Assembly: GCF_000262755.1 (NCBI RefSeq)
Contig: NZ_AFEU01000003.1
Coordinates: forward strand, 930,001-994,000
Length of the DNA stretch: 64,000 bases
Source of the DNA: Bacillus methanolicus PB1
GTDB taxonomy: Bacteria; Bacillota; Bacilli; Bacillales; Cytobacillaceae
Direction: 5' to 3'
Below, one piece after another: positions 17,235 to 27,423 of the stretch (the stretch's first letter is position 1; the number at the start of each line of letters is the position of its first letter). Below the pieces are notes generated by a model that made no database searches, was not told the DNA's origin, and was given only the letters and a program-made list of their open reading frames with translations. The translations under genes were made by a program, and so were the position numbers.

Positions 17235-17492
17235 CTTTTTCATAATATATTCCCGGCCTTCTTCCAATTCCATCAGCCTTGTTTGACATTGTTTTGACAA
17301 AATAAAGAACAAGACCGAACCTGCCAGGAATCCGGTTGTAGCTGCCATCTTAATATATAAATCCGCCATCACTTTTGTCGCGGATGGTATCACTGCTCCT
17401 AAATAAAAAAAAGCGCCGACTGCTAACAGAACAACTGCAAAACGTTTATAATCAACCATTTTTTCATATAACTTCTTAGCGTTTTGATTCAT
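17232..17492 (-). CDS. yrhC: YrhC family membrane protein
   Basis: This 86-residue protein has two predicted transmembrane helices (about 18-38 and 45-65) and a charged C-terminus. It matches the YrhC family, which in B. subtilis is the last gene of the methionine-to-cysteine conversion operon. Function unknown. Here a terminator-like hairpin at 17592-17622 lies between it and mccB, so it may be transcribed separately or only by read-through. Confidence 0.8.
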   Translation of the reverse strand: MNQNAKKLYEKMVDYKRFAVVLLAVGAFFYLGAVIPSATKVMADLYIKMAATTGFLAGSVLFFILSKQCQTRLMELEEGREYIMKK

Positions 17493-17591
17493 TTTTACAT
17501 CACCTGCGCTTTAAGAAAGTCTCTCATTCTACATTAACATAATTAGAAGTTTTATAGATGATGTAAAAAATTGAACGAATGGAAACAATTG

Positions 17592-17622
17592 AAAAACGGA
17601 CCCTTTCGAAAAGAGGCCCGTT
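17592..17622 (-). terminator. Terminator of mccB
   Basis: ACGGGCCTCTTT and AAAGGGTCCGT form an imperfect stem followed by TTTTTC on the minus strand, six bases after the mccB stop. Confidence 0.7.
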
Positions 17623-17627
17623 CTCAG

Positions 17628-18764
<1,137 letters not shown>

Positions 18765-19688
18765 TTATATCCCTCCTTGATAAATCTTCTTACTTAAATA
18801 ACGTTCGCTTCCATCAGGGAAGACAACGACAATATTCATGCCTCGCTTGGCTGTTTTTGCTTCATCCAGTCCCGCTTTCATTGCAGCTCCAGATGAACTT
18901 CCGACAAGAAGGCCTTCTTTTGCAGCCAATTCTTTCACAAGTTGAAAAGCATCTTCATCGGAAACAGTATGAATTGCATCAAAATAAGATATATCCATAT
19001 ATTCCGGCAAAAACTCCATGCCAATCCCTTCTGTTTTATGGGGGCCTGGTTCACCGCCATTTAAAATTGAGCCTTCAGGTTCAACAATCACGGTTTTAAT
19101 CTCACAATTTTTTTCTTTTAAGTAACGTGCGGTCCCCATAAATGTCCCGCCGGTTCCCGCTCCTGCAACAAATACGTCTATTTGGCCATCCATTTGCTCC
19201 CATATTTCCGGGCCTAGAGTATGATAATATGTTTTCGGATTGGCAGGGTTGACGAATTGCTGGGGGCAATATGAGCCGGGAATTTCTTTAAGGAGCTCTT
19301 CAGCTTTTTCAATTGCGCCTTTCATACCCTCATTTGTCGGAGTATGAACAATTTTTGCTCCCAACGCTTTCATAAGCTCTTGTTTTTCAAGGCTGAATTT
19401 TTCCGGCACACAAAAAATAACGTTGATGCCTCTATTTATTGCCGCAAGAGCGAGTCCGATGCCGGTATTTCCGGCTGTCGGCTCAATTAATGTACCTCCT
19501 TCTTTTAATTTCCCGTTTTCGAATGCATCTTTAAGAAGCGCTAGTCCAAGACGGTCTTTTATACTTCCCCCAGGATTTAAAAATTCTAATTTTGCAAACA
19601 GCCTGACTCCTTCAGGAACCTGAAAGCGGGTAAGCTCCACAATCGGGGTATTTCCGATCAATTCATGTACACTTTTATAAACCTTCAT
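18765..19688 (-). CDS. mccA: O-acetylserine-dependent cystathionine beta-synthase
   Basis: MccA (YrhA) joins homocysteine and O-acetylserine to cystathionine, the first step of the reverse transsulfuration used by bacilli to turn methionine sulfur into cysteine. The 307-residue fold-type II PLP enzyme shows K44 in PGGSIKDR, the phosphate loop GAGTGGT and substrate loop TAGNTG. No regulatory CBS domains are present, as expected. A plain cysteine synthase is the alternative, but neighbours mccB, mtnN and yrrT favour this role. Confidence 0.92.
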   Translation of the reverse strand: MKVYKSVHELIGNTPIVELTRFQVPEGVRLFAKLEFLNPGGSIKDRLGLALLKDAFENGKLKEGGTLIEPTAGNTGIGLALAAINRGINVIFCVPEKFSLEKQELMKALGAKIVHTPTNEGMKGAIEKAEELLKEIPGSYCPQQFVNPANPKTYYHTLGPEIWEQMDGQIDVFVAGAGTGGTFMGTARYLKEKNCEIKTVIVEPEGSILNGGEPGPHKTEGIGMEFLPEYMDISYFDAIHTVSDEDAFQLVKELAAKEGLLVGSSSGAAMKAGLDEAKTAKRGMNIVVVFPDGSERYLSKKIYQGGI

Positions 19689-19703
19689 TTTTCTCCCTCC
19701 GGA

Positions 19704-20408
19704 TTAATTTTTCTTTTTTAAGGAGGTAACGATTTTCATCACGAGTGTAGCTGAATTAACTGCAGCTTTTTCCAGATATTGTTCAAATGATACATTTGAT
19801 TCTTTCCCGGCAATATCAGATAAGGAACGAATCACAACAAAAGGGCAGCCGAACTGGTAAGCTACCTGGGCAATTGCCGCCGCTTCCATTTCAACTGCTT
19901 GAAGACCGGTAAATTTATTCCGAATTACTTCGACCCGTTCGGGGTCATTCATAAAAGAATCTCCGGTTGCAATTAATCCTTTTACAACTTGAATATTTTT
20001 GATTTCCTTGGCAGCAGTCTCGGCAATCTGTACTAATTCACGATTTGCTTCAAATGCAGCAGGCAATTGAGGGACCTGGCCGTATTCATAGCCGAAGGCG
20101 GTTACATCTACATCATGATGGCGCACCTCTGTTGAAATCACAATATCACCGACATTCAGCACCGGATTTAATCCCCCGGCAGATCCTGTATTAATAACAT
20201 AGTCAGATTTAAATCTTTCCAAAAGAATGGAAGTGGACATTGCCGCATTCACCTTTCCAATACCGGAGCGCAATAAAACAACGTTCGCTCCATCCAATAT
20301 CCCGGAAGTAAACTCGCATCCGGCAATTGTTTCAACGCTCCGGTCTTCCATCTTTTCACGCAATAAAGCTACTTCTTCTTCCATGGCTCCAATTATTGCT
20401 ATTTTCAT
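19704..20408 (-). CDS. mtnN: 5'-methylthioadenosine/S-adenosylhomocysteine nucleosidase
   Basis: MtnN cleaves adenine from SAH and methylthioadenosine, recycling the SAM by-products and supplying S-ribosylhomocysteine. The 234-residue product starts [16 protein letters not shown], and has INTGSAGGL, the [12 protein letters not shown] motif that binds the ribose, and the catalytic Asp in RSLSDIAG. It lies between yrrT and mccA with gaps of about 15 bases, so it is co-transcribed. It feeds homocysteine, via LuxS elsewhere, to mccA. Confidence 0.96.
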   Translation of the reverse strand: MKIAIIGAMEEEVALLREKMEDRSVETIAGCEFTSGILDGANVVLLRSGIGKVNAAMSTSILLERFKSDYVINTGSAGGLNPVLNVGDIVISTEVRHHDVDVTAFGYEYGQVPQLPAAFEANRELVQIAETAAKEIKNIQVVKGLIATGDSFMNDPERVEVIRNKFTGLQAVEMEAAAIAQVAYQFGCPFVVIRSLSDIAGKESNVSFEQYLEKAAVNSATLVMKIVTSLKKKN

Positions 20409-20423
20409 TATTTGACCTCTCTT

Positions 20424-21062
20424 TTAAAGTTTTTCGGCCTCCATAATCCAGACAAAACCGTTGCATTGATCAAAATTGGCTGAGAATCCGTTTTCCTCAA
20501 GCATGTTTCTTAATTTTGGAATGGTTGTATAGTATTCTCTTTGCAAATCTTCAGCAAGATTATGAAAACCTTTTGATAATGCATCCGAAATCGCTTCTTT
20601 ATAAGCATCTTCCGATTCATACATTGTATCGGCAAATATTATTTTACCACCCTCATCAAGCTGGTTTCCATAGCCGGCAATCGCCTGGCGCTTTTCCTCA
20701 TCTGTTAAGTGGTGAAATGCATAAGTGCTGACAATAGTATCAACAGAACAGTCTTTCGGGTAACATAGAAAATCACCGTCCATGATTTCCGCCTTATTTC
20801 CGAGTTTTCCTTTCGCAATATTTCTCATTGAAGGAGAAGGCTCAATTGCGGTAACTGTTAAGCCTTTCTCAATAAGCTTCAGGGTAAGGTTTCCTGTGCC
20901 CGCGCCAAATTCAAGTACATGGCCAAAAGCCCGCTTTGCTACTTCTCCAAGAATTTTTTCATAATGTAAAAAAACTTCTTTATATTCTTCATCATGGCCA
21001 GTCACGCTTGAATCGTAAGAATCAGCCCAATGTTCAAACAGCTCAATAAATTCTTTCCCCAT
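20424..21062 (-). CDS. yrrT: SAM-dependent methyltransferase YrrT
   Basis: A 212-residue class I methyltransferase has VLEFGAGTGNLTLKL as SAM motif I and TIVSTYAFHHLT as motif IV. It is the first gene of the yrrT-mtnN-mccA-mccB operon; its methyl acceptor is unknown. ATG 21060-21062 (MGKEFIELFEHW) is chosen over the GTG nine bases earlier, since GGAG is ten bases upstream and the family begins this way. Upstream are TATACT and ATAGGAATTATA. CymR represses this operon in B. subtilis, but I cannot prove a site here. Confidence 0.9.
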   Translation of the reverse strand: MGKEFIELFEHWADSYDSSVTGHDEEYKEVFLHYEKILGEVAKRAFGHVLEFGAGTGNLTLKLIEKGLTVTAIEPSPSMRNIAKGKLGNKAEIMDGDFLCYPKDCSVDTIVSTYAFHHLTDEEKRQAIAGYGNQLDEGGKIIFADTMYESEDAYKEAISDALSKGFHNLAEDLQREYYTTIPKLRNMLEENGFSANFDQCNGFVWIMEAEKL

Positions 21063-21240
21063 TTGTTCCACGCTCCAGATGATTACTTATAATTCCTATG
21101 AGTATACTATGATTTAAAATGTAACTTGTTCTCAATGTATCATACTCAACCCTTATTTAGCAACTGCAACCTGCTGGAAAAAAGCTTTTTTTGCGTAATG
21201 CATTGGTGCCGAAGCGTTCCTTGTGAAGCCGGGCATAGAA

Positions 21241-21270
21241 AAAGAGAATGGGGTTTCTCCCATCCTCTTT
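21241..21270 (-). terminator. Terminator of yrrS
   Basis: AAAGAG-GATGGG pairs with CCCATT-CTCTTT around a short loop and runs into TTCT on the minus strand. The remaining space up to yrrT (21063-21240) shows no gene. Confidence 0.75.
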
Positions 21271-21293
21271 GCAATTTTTCGTTTGCTTGATCC

Positions 21294-21974
21294 TTATCCA
21301 TGCAATTCTTCCACCTTAATAGGCTTCCACCCTTGGCCGTCTACCCACTCAATATACACCTTGTACTTTCGTTTATCGCTTTTTGAAGATATTGTACCGA
21401 CTGATTTATTAGGTCCGTTATTGCCTAAAAACCATACGGTCATATTGCTTTGATCAATTCCGGTAGCATAAGATATGGCTTGGAGCATTTCTTGCCAGTC
21501 AACTGAGCTTTCATCATAAACAGCAGCCGGATGTTCACCGGTTTGCGAGGTGCCAATCGGCTTCCAGTCAGGGTTTACGATTGTCGCCTTGACATCCGGG
21601 CTGCTGCCCCCTTCCGTTACAAAAGGTTCACTCTCTTGAGTTGAAGAATCATCGTCGGCTTCTTCATCTGAAGGATCCTCTGATTCTTTTTCATAATTTG
21701 ACTCTTCCTGGCTTTCTTCTTCGAATTCTTCTTCCCCATCGTTTTCTTCACTTTCAGAACGGTTCCCTTCATTTTTAACTTGATTTGTTTCGGTTCTCTT
21801 CTCATGATTCCCTGCTGTTTTTTCATCGTTTCCTCCGAAAAAAATATTAAAGGAAACGATAACAATAAGAAGGAGTACGATTCCAATTAAACTATTTAAA
21901 ATGAGATTTGTTTTGCGCCTCTTTTCCCGAATTCTTGACCGGGATGCGAAATCATTTTCATATCCGCCTTTCAA
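21294..21974 (-). CDS. yrrS: YrrS family membrane protein (DUF1510)
   Basis: The 226-residue protein has a basic N-terminus, one transmembrane helix (about 24-46) and a long, very acidic Glu/Asp/Ser linker (about 50-120). A C-terminal DUF1510 domain of about 100 residues contains NPDWKPIGTSQTGEH and YKVYIEWVDGQGWKP. Function unknown. It is conserved next to the penicillin-binding protein gene pbpI, so a role in spore wall synthesis has been suggested. The start is TTG behind GGGAGGGAACA. The low-complexity linker is likely an extracytoplasmic spacer. Confidence 0.88.
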   Translation of the reverse strand: MKGGYENDFASRSRIREKRRKTNLILNSLIGIVLLLIVIVSFNIFFGGNDEKTAGNHEKRTETNQVKNEGNRSESEENDGEEEFEEESQEESNYEKESEDPSDEEADDDSSTQESEPFVTEGGSSPDVKATIVNPDWKPIGTSQTGEHPAAVYDESSVDWQEMLQAISYATGIDQSNMTVWFLGNNGPNKSVGTISSKSDKRKYKVYIEWVDGQGWKPIKVEELHG

Positions 21975-22085
21975 AAGTGTTCCCTCCCTTTTATAAGGTT
22001 GTCAACATTCTATCATGTCTTTAAGGAAACATGAAGAAATTTAACATAAACGTAAAAGAGAGAACAGGGTCAAAAGGATTAAGAT

Positions 22086-23843
22086 TTAATAACCATGATC
22101 ATAGTCATAAATCGCTTTTACCATATCGGCAAACAGAGGATTTACCCCTCCTGTATCTTCATACACTCCCAGATTGACAGTTACAAGTGCATATTTTGGG
22201 TTTTTATATGGAAAATACCCTGCAAACCATTTATTGTGAAGCTGTTTTCCATTTTCATAGATGGCTGTTTCAGCCGTTCCTGATTTACCGGCCACCTCAT
22301 AAGGAAGGTTTTGAAACCATCTTCCGGTTCCATTCTTATTAGCAATAACTTCCCGCAATAATTTCTGAAGCTTCATCGCTGTATAAGGAGCGATTGTTTC
22401 TCCTTTCATAATTTTTTTTGGAAACTGAAGCATCGTCGTCCCATTTTTATATTCAATTTCTGTTACCACTCTAACCATTTCTTTTTTTCCACCTCTTGCA
22501 ATCGTTGCCATCATGTTTGCTACAGCGAGCGGGGTGGCACGGACTTCATGCTGCCCGATCCCTGAAAGAGCAACAAAATTATCATCCTTTTTTTCTTCTT
22601 CTTCCAAAAAGACCCTCCCGGAATCTTCATCTTTCAGTTGTCTAAAATTTTCAAAGTGATAAATATCTCCTTCCCAGCCGGTCTTTCCGGTTAAGGAAAG
22701 CCGTCCTGCATAATCTTCCAAAATATTAGGATCAATGTTTTTTAATTCTTTAGCAATCGTCCCGAATGTATTATTGCAGCTTCTCGCAAAGCTTTCCGTA
22801 AAATTGAGCATTCCGTACTGGTGTTTTTCATCAGGATTACCGTTTATTTTCTTGTTGCAGTCAAACATTCTTGAAGGGTTATCAAGGTTATAATCAATTG
22901 CAGCTGCAGCAACTGCTGTTTTGAAAACAGATCCGATAATCTCTTGTTTCAGCATTCTGTTTGTGATTCCATTTTGATCATATGGATTATTTTTGTTAAT
23001 GCTGGGACGAGATACCATTGCAAGGACACTGTTTGTTTCAATATCCAGTAAAACAAGTCCGCCTTTTTTTATCCCGTGTTGATCGACAAGTTTTTCAGCA
23101 ATGGACTGCAATTCCTTATCAACTGTTGTTTTTATATTTACCGGGTAAAAAGGATTGGCCGGTTCGACATACTTTACATTTATGCCAAAGAGCGGAGCAC
23201 CCTCTCCATCAACATGAAATACAAGCTTTGATTTTCCTTCAGGCAGCAAAAATTCATCAAAGCTTTCTTCCAACCCTGAAATGCCTATAAGTGTCCTTGG
23301 CGACAAGTCTTTATCCGGGTATCTTTTTTGCAATTCAGATGGATTTTCTCCTGTCAGCCCGAGTAATTGTTCTGCAAGTGTGTTCTTGAATTCATTTTTT
23401 CTCTCGACTGCAAATACACCCGGGATTTTTAAAGCATTAATTTCCTCCATTTGGTCGAGTGAAAGCTTCACAGGGTCCGGATCGCCAAAGATAAAAGGAT
23501 CTTTAGCTGATTCCACTGCCTGTAAAAGCATATTTTTAGACACATGAAGAATACGGGCCACTTCCTCTGCGTTCCAGTTCATTTTTTTCAAAAAAGGGAA
23601 CAAGACTAGGACAGGAATTTTTTCATAGTTGATCGGCTCTCCGTTTCGATCGACAAAATTCCCCCTTCCGTTGTCAATAACCATTTCCTGCGACCTTTGC
23701 TCAACACTCGCCTCCAATAAGTTTATCTTTCGTTTTGAGAAGCTTTCAGTCTGAAACAGTTGAAGTTGCATAAGCCTTCCCATTAAAAGGCCAATGGCAA
23801 TCAAACATATAATAATCCAGATTTTCGCCCGCTTTCTCCACAT
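22086..23843 (-). CDS. pbpI: Class B penicillin-binding protein (transpeptidase) PbpI
   Basis: PBP4b (YrrR) is a membrane-anchored DD-transpeptidase, made in the mother cell under SigE in B. subtilis. The 585-residue product has one N-terminal anchor (about 5-25), a dimerization domain, and a transpeptidase domain with S-V-F-K (SxxK), S-C-N (SxN) and K-S-G-T-A-E (KTG box variant). The ATG at 23841-23843 (MWRKRAK) is chosen over a longer frame because GAGG stands before it. That SD lies in the 3' arm of the hairpin at 23852-23874. Confidence 0.93.
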   Translation of the reverse strand: MWRKRAKIWIIICLIAIGLLMGRLMQLQLFQTESFSKRKINLLEASVEQRSQEMVIDNGRGNFVDRNGEPINYEKIPVLVLFPFLKKMNWNAEEVARILHVSKNMLLQAVESAKDPFIFGDPDPVKLSLDQMEEINALKIPGVFAVERKNEFKNTLAEQLLGLTGENPSELQKRYPDKDLSPRTLIGISGLEESFDEFLLPEGKSKLVFHVDGEGAPLFGINVKYVEPANPFYPVNIKTTVDKELQSIAEKLVDQHGIKKGGLVLLDIETNSVLAMVSRPSINKNNPYDQNGITNRMLKQEIIGSVFKTAVAAAAIDYNLDNPSRMFDCNKKINGNPDEKHQYGMLNFTESFARSCNNTFGTIAKELKNIDPNILEDYAGRLSLTGKTGWEGDIYHFENFRQLKDEDSGRVFLEEEEKKDDNFVALSGIGQHEVRATPLAVANMMATIARGGKKEMVRVVTEIEYKNGTTMLQFPKKIMKGETIAPYTAMKLQKLLREVIANKNGTGRWFQNLPYEVAGKSGTAETAIYENGKQLHNKWFAGYFPYKNPKYALVTVNLGVYEDTGGVNPLFADMVKAIYDYDHGY

Positions 23844-23874
23844 AAAAAACACCTCGTCAAAAGTGTTGACGAGG
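23844..23874 (-). terminator. Terminator-like hairpin overlapping the pbpI ribosome-binding site
   Basis: On the minus strand CCTCGTCAA, loop CACTT and TTGACGAGG are followed by TGTTTTTT and then the pbpI ATG. It looks like an intrinsic terminator behind greA, yet its 3' arm is the SD of pbpI. A second hairpin (CCTGCTA/TAGCAGG, about 23892-23922) lies between it and the greA stop. Confidence 0.7.
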
Positions 23875-23936
23875 CACCTTATTTTCAAACCTGCTAAATG
23901 GAAAACTCTTTCAAATAGCAGGCGTTTCCAATATAA

Positions 23937-24410
23937 CTATTTTATCGAAACAATCCTTACGTTCATTTCTCCACCAGGTGTTTGAACAGTTACTTCTTCG
24001 CCGACTTTGCGGCCAAGCAAGCTTTTTGCAATCGGCGAATCATTTGAAATCTTGCCTTCAAACGGATCAGCTTCTGCGCTACCCACGATTGTATATGTTT
24101 CTTCATCGCCATCCGGAAGTTCAACAAAGGTAACAGAACGTCCTAATGTTACTGTATCGCTCTCCATTTCATCTTCTTCAATAATTTTTGCATTTCGGAT
24201 CATATTTTCCAAAATTGTAATACGGCCTTCAACAAACGCCTGCTCTTCTTTCGCTGAATCATACTCTGAGTTCTCGGAAAGATCACCGAAACTGCGGGCA
24301 ATCTTGATGCGTTCAACAACTTCTTTGCGTTTAACCGTTTTTAAATGCTCAAGTTCCTGTTCCAGTTTTTCTTTTCCAGCTTTCGTCATCGGGAATACCT
24401 TCTCTGTCAA
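23937..24410 (-). CDS. greA: Transcription elongation factor GreA
   Basis: GreA binds in the secondary channel of RNA polymerase and stimulates cleavage of backtracked RNA. The 157-residue product has the N-terminal coiled coil with the conserved acidic tip region ([16 protein letters not shown]) and the FKBP-like C-terminal domain ([13 protein letters not shown]). The TTG at 24408-24410 (M-TEKVFPMT) is preferred over GTG 24419 since it is eight bases from AAGGAG and gives the usual length. An inverted repeat separates it from udk. Confidence 0.95.
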   Translation of the reverse strand: MTEKVFPMTKAGKEKLEQELEHLKTVKRKEVVERIKIARSFGDLSENSEYDSAKEEQAFVEGRITILENMIRNAKIIEEDEMESDTVTLGRSVTFVELPDGDEETYTIVGSAEADPFEGKISNDSPIAKSLLGRKVGEEVTVQTPGGEMNVRIVSIK

Positions 24411-24483
24411 ACCACTCACTCCTTCTAGTATTCACACAATCCCCCATTAGATTGTGCAATCATTTTATGTAGATGTATTTGCC

Positions 24484-24541
24484 TTAACACAATACACAGG
24501 AGCGCGTCCTGATTAGGGCGCGCGCAGTAACTAATGTGTTT
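24484..24541. repeat. Inverted repeat between udk and greA
   Basis: The outer arms TTAACACA and TGTGTTTAA enclose a GC-rich inner hairpin (GCGCG-N-CGCGC) in an AT-rich setting. There is no clean U-tract, so it may be a terminator, a processing site or a leader structure for greA. Confidence 0.4.
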
Positions 24542-24562
24542 AATAATATTATTGCTATTGTT

Positions 24563-25198
24563 TCATAAAAATGATTTTTGTTCAAGAATTGTTTGAATTT
24601 TTGTGACCATTAAATCGATCGCCACAAAATTATGGCCGCCTTCCGGAATGATAATATCAGCATATCGCTTTGTCGGCTCAATAAATTGATTATGCATTGG
24701 CCGGACTACATTGACATATTGTTCGATTACGGAATCCAATGTCCGCCCCCGCTCTTTAATATCCCTTGTGAGCCTTCTGATAATTCTAAGGTCCGCATCT
24801 GTGTCAACAAAAAGCTTAATATCCATTAAATTGCGGAGTCGTTCGTCTTCGAGCACTAAAATACCCTCTAGAATGATCACTTCTTTCGGTTCAACGCGGA
24901 TGACTTTATCAGAACGTGTATGAATCGAATAATCATAGACAGGTTTTTCGATTGGCTCAAATTTAATAAGCTTTTTTAGATGCTCAATTAACAGATCATT
25001 ATCAAAAGCGAGCGGATGGTCGTAATTTGTTTTTAGCCGTTCTTCAAACGGCAAATGGCTTTGATCTTTATAATAATAATCTTGCTCAATAATTAAGATT
25101 GAGTGCCCTTTGAAGTGTTCATAAATGGATTTTGTCACACTCGTTTTTCCGGAACCGGAACCTCCGGCAACACCAATCACAACAGGTTTGCGGTTCAA
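24563..25198 (-). CDS. udk: Uridine kinase
   Basis: Udk phosphorylates uridine and cytidine with ATP or GTP in pyrimidine salvage. The 211-residue product has the Walker A motif [13 protein letters not shown] (residues 9-21), EQDYYYKD, the nucleoside-binding NYDHPLAFD, and the [12 protein letters not shown] lid. TTG start behind GGAG. It lies five bases after trhP2 in what looks like one transcript from trmR to greA. Confidence 0.95.
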   Translation of the reverse strand: MNRKPVVIGVAGGSGSGKTSVTKSIYEHFKGHSILIIEQDYYYKDQSHLPFEERLKTNYDHPLAFDNDLLIEHLKKLIKFEPIEKPVYDYSIHTRSDKVIRVEPKEVIILEGILVLEDERLRNLMDIKLFVDTDADLRIIRRLTRDIKERGRTLDSVIEQYVNVVRPMHNQFIEPTKRYADIIIPEGGHNFVAIDLMVTKIQTILEQKSFL

Positions 25199-25203
25199 GA
25201 ATA

Positions 25204-26472
25204 TTAAATCTCCTTTCGCATCATGTTGTACGGGTAAACAGGCTTATTTACTTTAAACTTTACTATTTGAAGCGGATGGCGGGCTGCATCAAGCTCATTA
25301 CCGTCTTCATCCCAAATTTTATCAATTACTTGTGTAAAGTTTTCAATTTCCGATCCGAAAAATTCCACCTCTTGTCCCGGTTTAAAATGATTGCGCTGCT
25401 GCAAAGTAACCATTTGTGTCTCAGAATTATAATCCAATACAAGTCCAACAAAGTCAAACTTTGTCTTTTTGCCATGATTTCCGAACATTTGTTCTTTATA
25501 CCCAGGAATTCCTTCAAAAAAGGCAGGTGCTGTATCACGGTTTGCGCATTTATCGAGTTCTTCAAGCCATTCTTTTCGGATGACAAAATTATCCGGGTCA
25601 GCGCAATAAGCATCGATCACTTTTCTGTAAACACTGGTTACTGTTGCCACATAATGAATCGATTTCATTCGGCCTTCAATTTTTAAGCTGTCAATGCCCA
25701 TTTCTATCATTTTAGGGATTGATTCGATCAATTTCAAATCTTTCGGGCTCATTGCAAATGGTGCATCTTCATTGTTAAACAAAGGAACTTCATTTTCGCC
25801 TTCCAGCTTATAAAGATCATAATCCCAGCGGCATGACTGACAGCAGCCCCCACGGTTAGAATCCCGCGCTGTCATATGATTGCTCAGTGTACAGCGTCCG
25901 GAATAAGCAATGCACATTGCCCCATGAACAAATGTTTCAATTTCAATATCCACTTTATCTTTTATTTCTCGAATTTCTTCCGCACTTGTTTCACGGGCAA
26001 GTACAACACGTTCAAGCCCTTCTTCCTTCCAAAACTGCACCGCTTTCCAGTTTGACAAGGATTGCTGAGTACTCAAATGCACTTCAATTTCCGGGGCAAT
26101 CCGGCGGCATGTTTCAATAATGAGCGGATCGGCAACGATAATTCCGTGGATTCCGGCTTCCTTTAACCCTGTAAAATATTCTTCAAGGCCGTCGATATTT
26201 TCATTATGGGCATAAATATTGGTAGTTACATAAATTTTTGCCCCATATTTTTTTGCAAATTCAACGCCTTCTTTCATTTCTTCAAATGTAAAATTATCGG
26301 CATTTGAGCGCAAACCGTATTCCTGTCCGCCGATAAACACAGCATCGGCGCCATAACGGACAGCAATTTTCAATTTTTCTAAATTTCCGGCCGGTGCGAG
26401 CAGCTCAGGTTTTTTCACAATCACGCGTTTTCCGTTGACAATTTGTGAAATTCGGTCTTTCACAGCTGTCAT
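25204..26472 (-). CDS. trhP2: tRNA 5-hydroxyuridine synthesis protein TrhP2 (U32 family)
   Basis: YrrO belongs to the U32 peptidase family, now known in B. subtilis to take part with YrrN in prephenate-dependent hydroxylation of wobble U34 (ho5U) in tRNA. The 422-residue product begins with a TIM-barrel-like [24 protein letters not shown]. The U32 signature [16 protein letters not shown] is followed by [20 protein letters not shown], whose cysteines suit an iron-sulfur cluster. The C-terminal extension marks the longer partner. Older annotations would call it a collagenase-like protease. Overlapping metabolic context: trhP1 is 15 bases upstream. Confidence 0.92.
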   Translation of the reverse strand: MTAVKDRISQIVNGKRVIVKKPELLAPAGNLEKLKIAVRYGADAVFIGGQEYGLRSNADNFTFEEMKEGVEFAKKYGAKIYVTTNIYAHNENIDGLEEYFTGLKEAGIHGIIVADPLIIETCRRIAPEIEVHLSTQQSLSNWKAVQFWKEEGLERVVLARETSAEEIREIKDKVDIEIETFVHGAMCIAYSGRCTLSNHMTARDSNRGGCCQSCRWDYDLYKLEGENEVPLFNNEDAPFAMSPKDLKLIESIPKMIEMGIDSLKIEGRMKSIHYVATVTSVYRKVIDAYCADPDNFVIRKEWLEELDKCANRDTAPAFFEGIPGYKEQMFGNHGKKTKFDFVGLVLDYNSETQMVTLQQRNHFKPGQEVEFFGSEIENFTQVIDKIWDEDGNELDAARHPLQIVKFKVNKPVYPYNMMRKEI

Positions 26473-26487
26473 AACGCATTCCTCCCT

Positions 26488-27417
26488 TTAATAAACGGTT
26501 TCTTTAAAGAAAAATCCAGTGTCAAGAGGACGGTTAGCGGGTTGAATTTCTTCAATTTGGGCCAACAGGTCATCTTTCACTTCTTCATATTGATCAACGT
26601 CTTCAGCACAAAGGTCGATTGCTTTTCTGTATAATTTCGTGACTTTAATAATATAGTCTGGAGTTTTTAATATCCCGTCTATTTTAAAAGAATCAATACC
26701 TGCTTCAATCAAGTCCTGCAGTTCATCTATTATGCAAATGTCATTCGGACTCATAATATGAGTGCCGTTTTCATCTTCAAATATTGGATATTTGTTATCC
26801 CTTTCCTTATCATACAAAAACATATTCTTTTCCTGTTTGCGATTTTCGATTTCCATCACTTTGCCCTGGTATTCAAAATAATTCCCTATTAGAGAGCGCT
26901 TTGATTGAAACATCGCCGTCATGCCATGGACTTGAACTTCGATCTCAACTTCAGCATGTTCTTTTATTTCGATAATCGCATCCATGTTAATTTCCCGAGC
27001 CAATACAGCCCGTTTCGCGCCTTTTCTTCCCCAATAATTGCACGTATACCAGTTCGTTGCAGTTGTTTCCGTATTCCAATGCAGCTTCATGTCAGGGGCT
27101 GTTTCACGTACAGCCATTAATACAGCCGGATCTCCAAAAATGATGGCATCTGCACTAATTTCCTTTAAAAATTGAACATAGTCATTTAGCTCTTTCACTT
27201 TATCATTATGAAAGATCGCATTCATGGCGACATAAACTTTTTTATCCTTTGAATGAGCAAGTTGAATCGCTTTTGCCACATCGTTTCTTGAAAACTCGCC
27301 GGCAAGACGCAAGCCGTAACGCTGTTCTCCGACCACAAAAGCATCTGCACCTGCTTCAGCAAGAGGAATAATATCTTCCACGCTCGTGGGCGTCACTAAT
27401 AATTCTGGCTTTTTCAA
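26488..27417 (-). CDS. trhP1: tRNA 5-hydroxyuridine synthesis protein TrhP1 (U32 family)
   Basis: YrrN is the shorter U32 partner of TrhP2 (309 residues). It contains KPELLVTPTSVEDIIPLAEAGADAF, then EVEVQVHGMTAMFQS, where the cysteines of the longer paralog are replaced, so the signature is degenerate, as expected for the P1-type partner. The second half repeats the scaffold MSPNDICIIDELQDLIEAGIDSFKIDG. TTG start behind AGAGGTG. It overlaps no gene and is six bases after trmR. Function comes from B. subtilis work on this pair; I infer the same role here. Confidence 0.9.
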   Translation of the reverse strand: MKKPELLVTPTSVEDIIPLAEAGADAFVVGEQRYGLRLAGEFSRNDVAKAIQLAHSKDKKVYVAMNAIFHNDKVKELNDYVQFLKEISADAIIFGDPAVLMAVRETAPDMKLHWNTETTATNWYTCNYWGRKGAKRAVLAREINMDAIIEIKEHAEVEIEVQVHGMTAMFQSKRSLIGNYFEYQGKVMEIENRKQEKNMFLYDKERDNKYPIFEDENGTHIMSPNDICIIDELQDLIEAGIDSFKIDGILKTPDYIIKVTKLYRKAIDLCAEDVDQYEEVKDDLLAQIEEIQPANRPLDTGFFFKETVY

Positions 27418-27423
27418 TGTTTT

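Noticed and set aside
21063-21120. CymR operator before yrrT
   Set aside because: ATAGGAATTATA next to TATACT is suggestive, but I could not match a full palindromic CymR motif with confidence.
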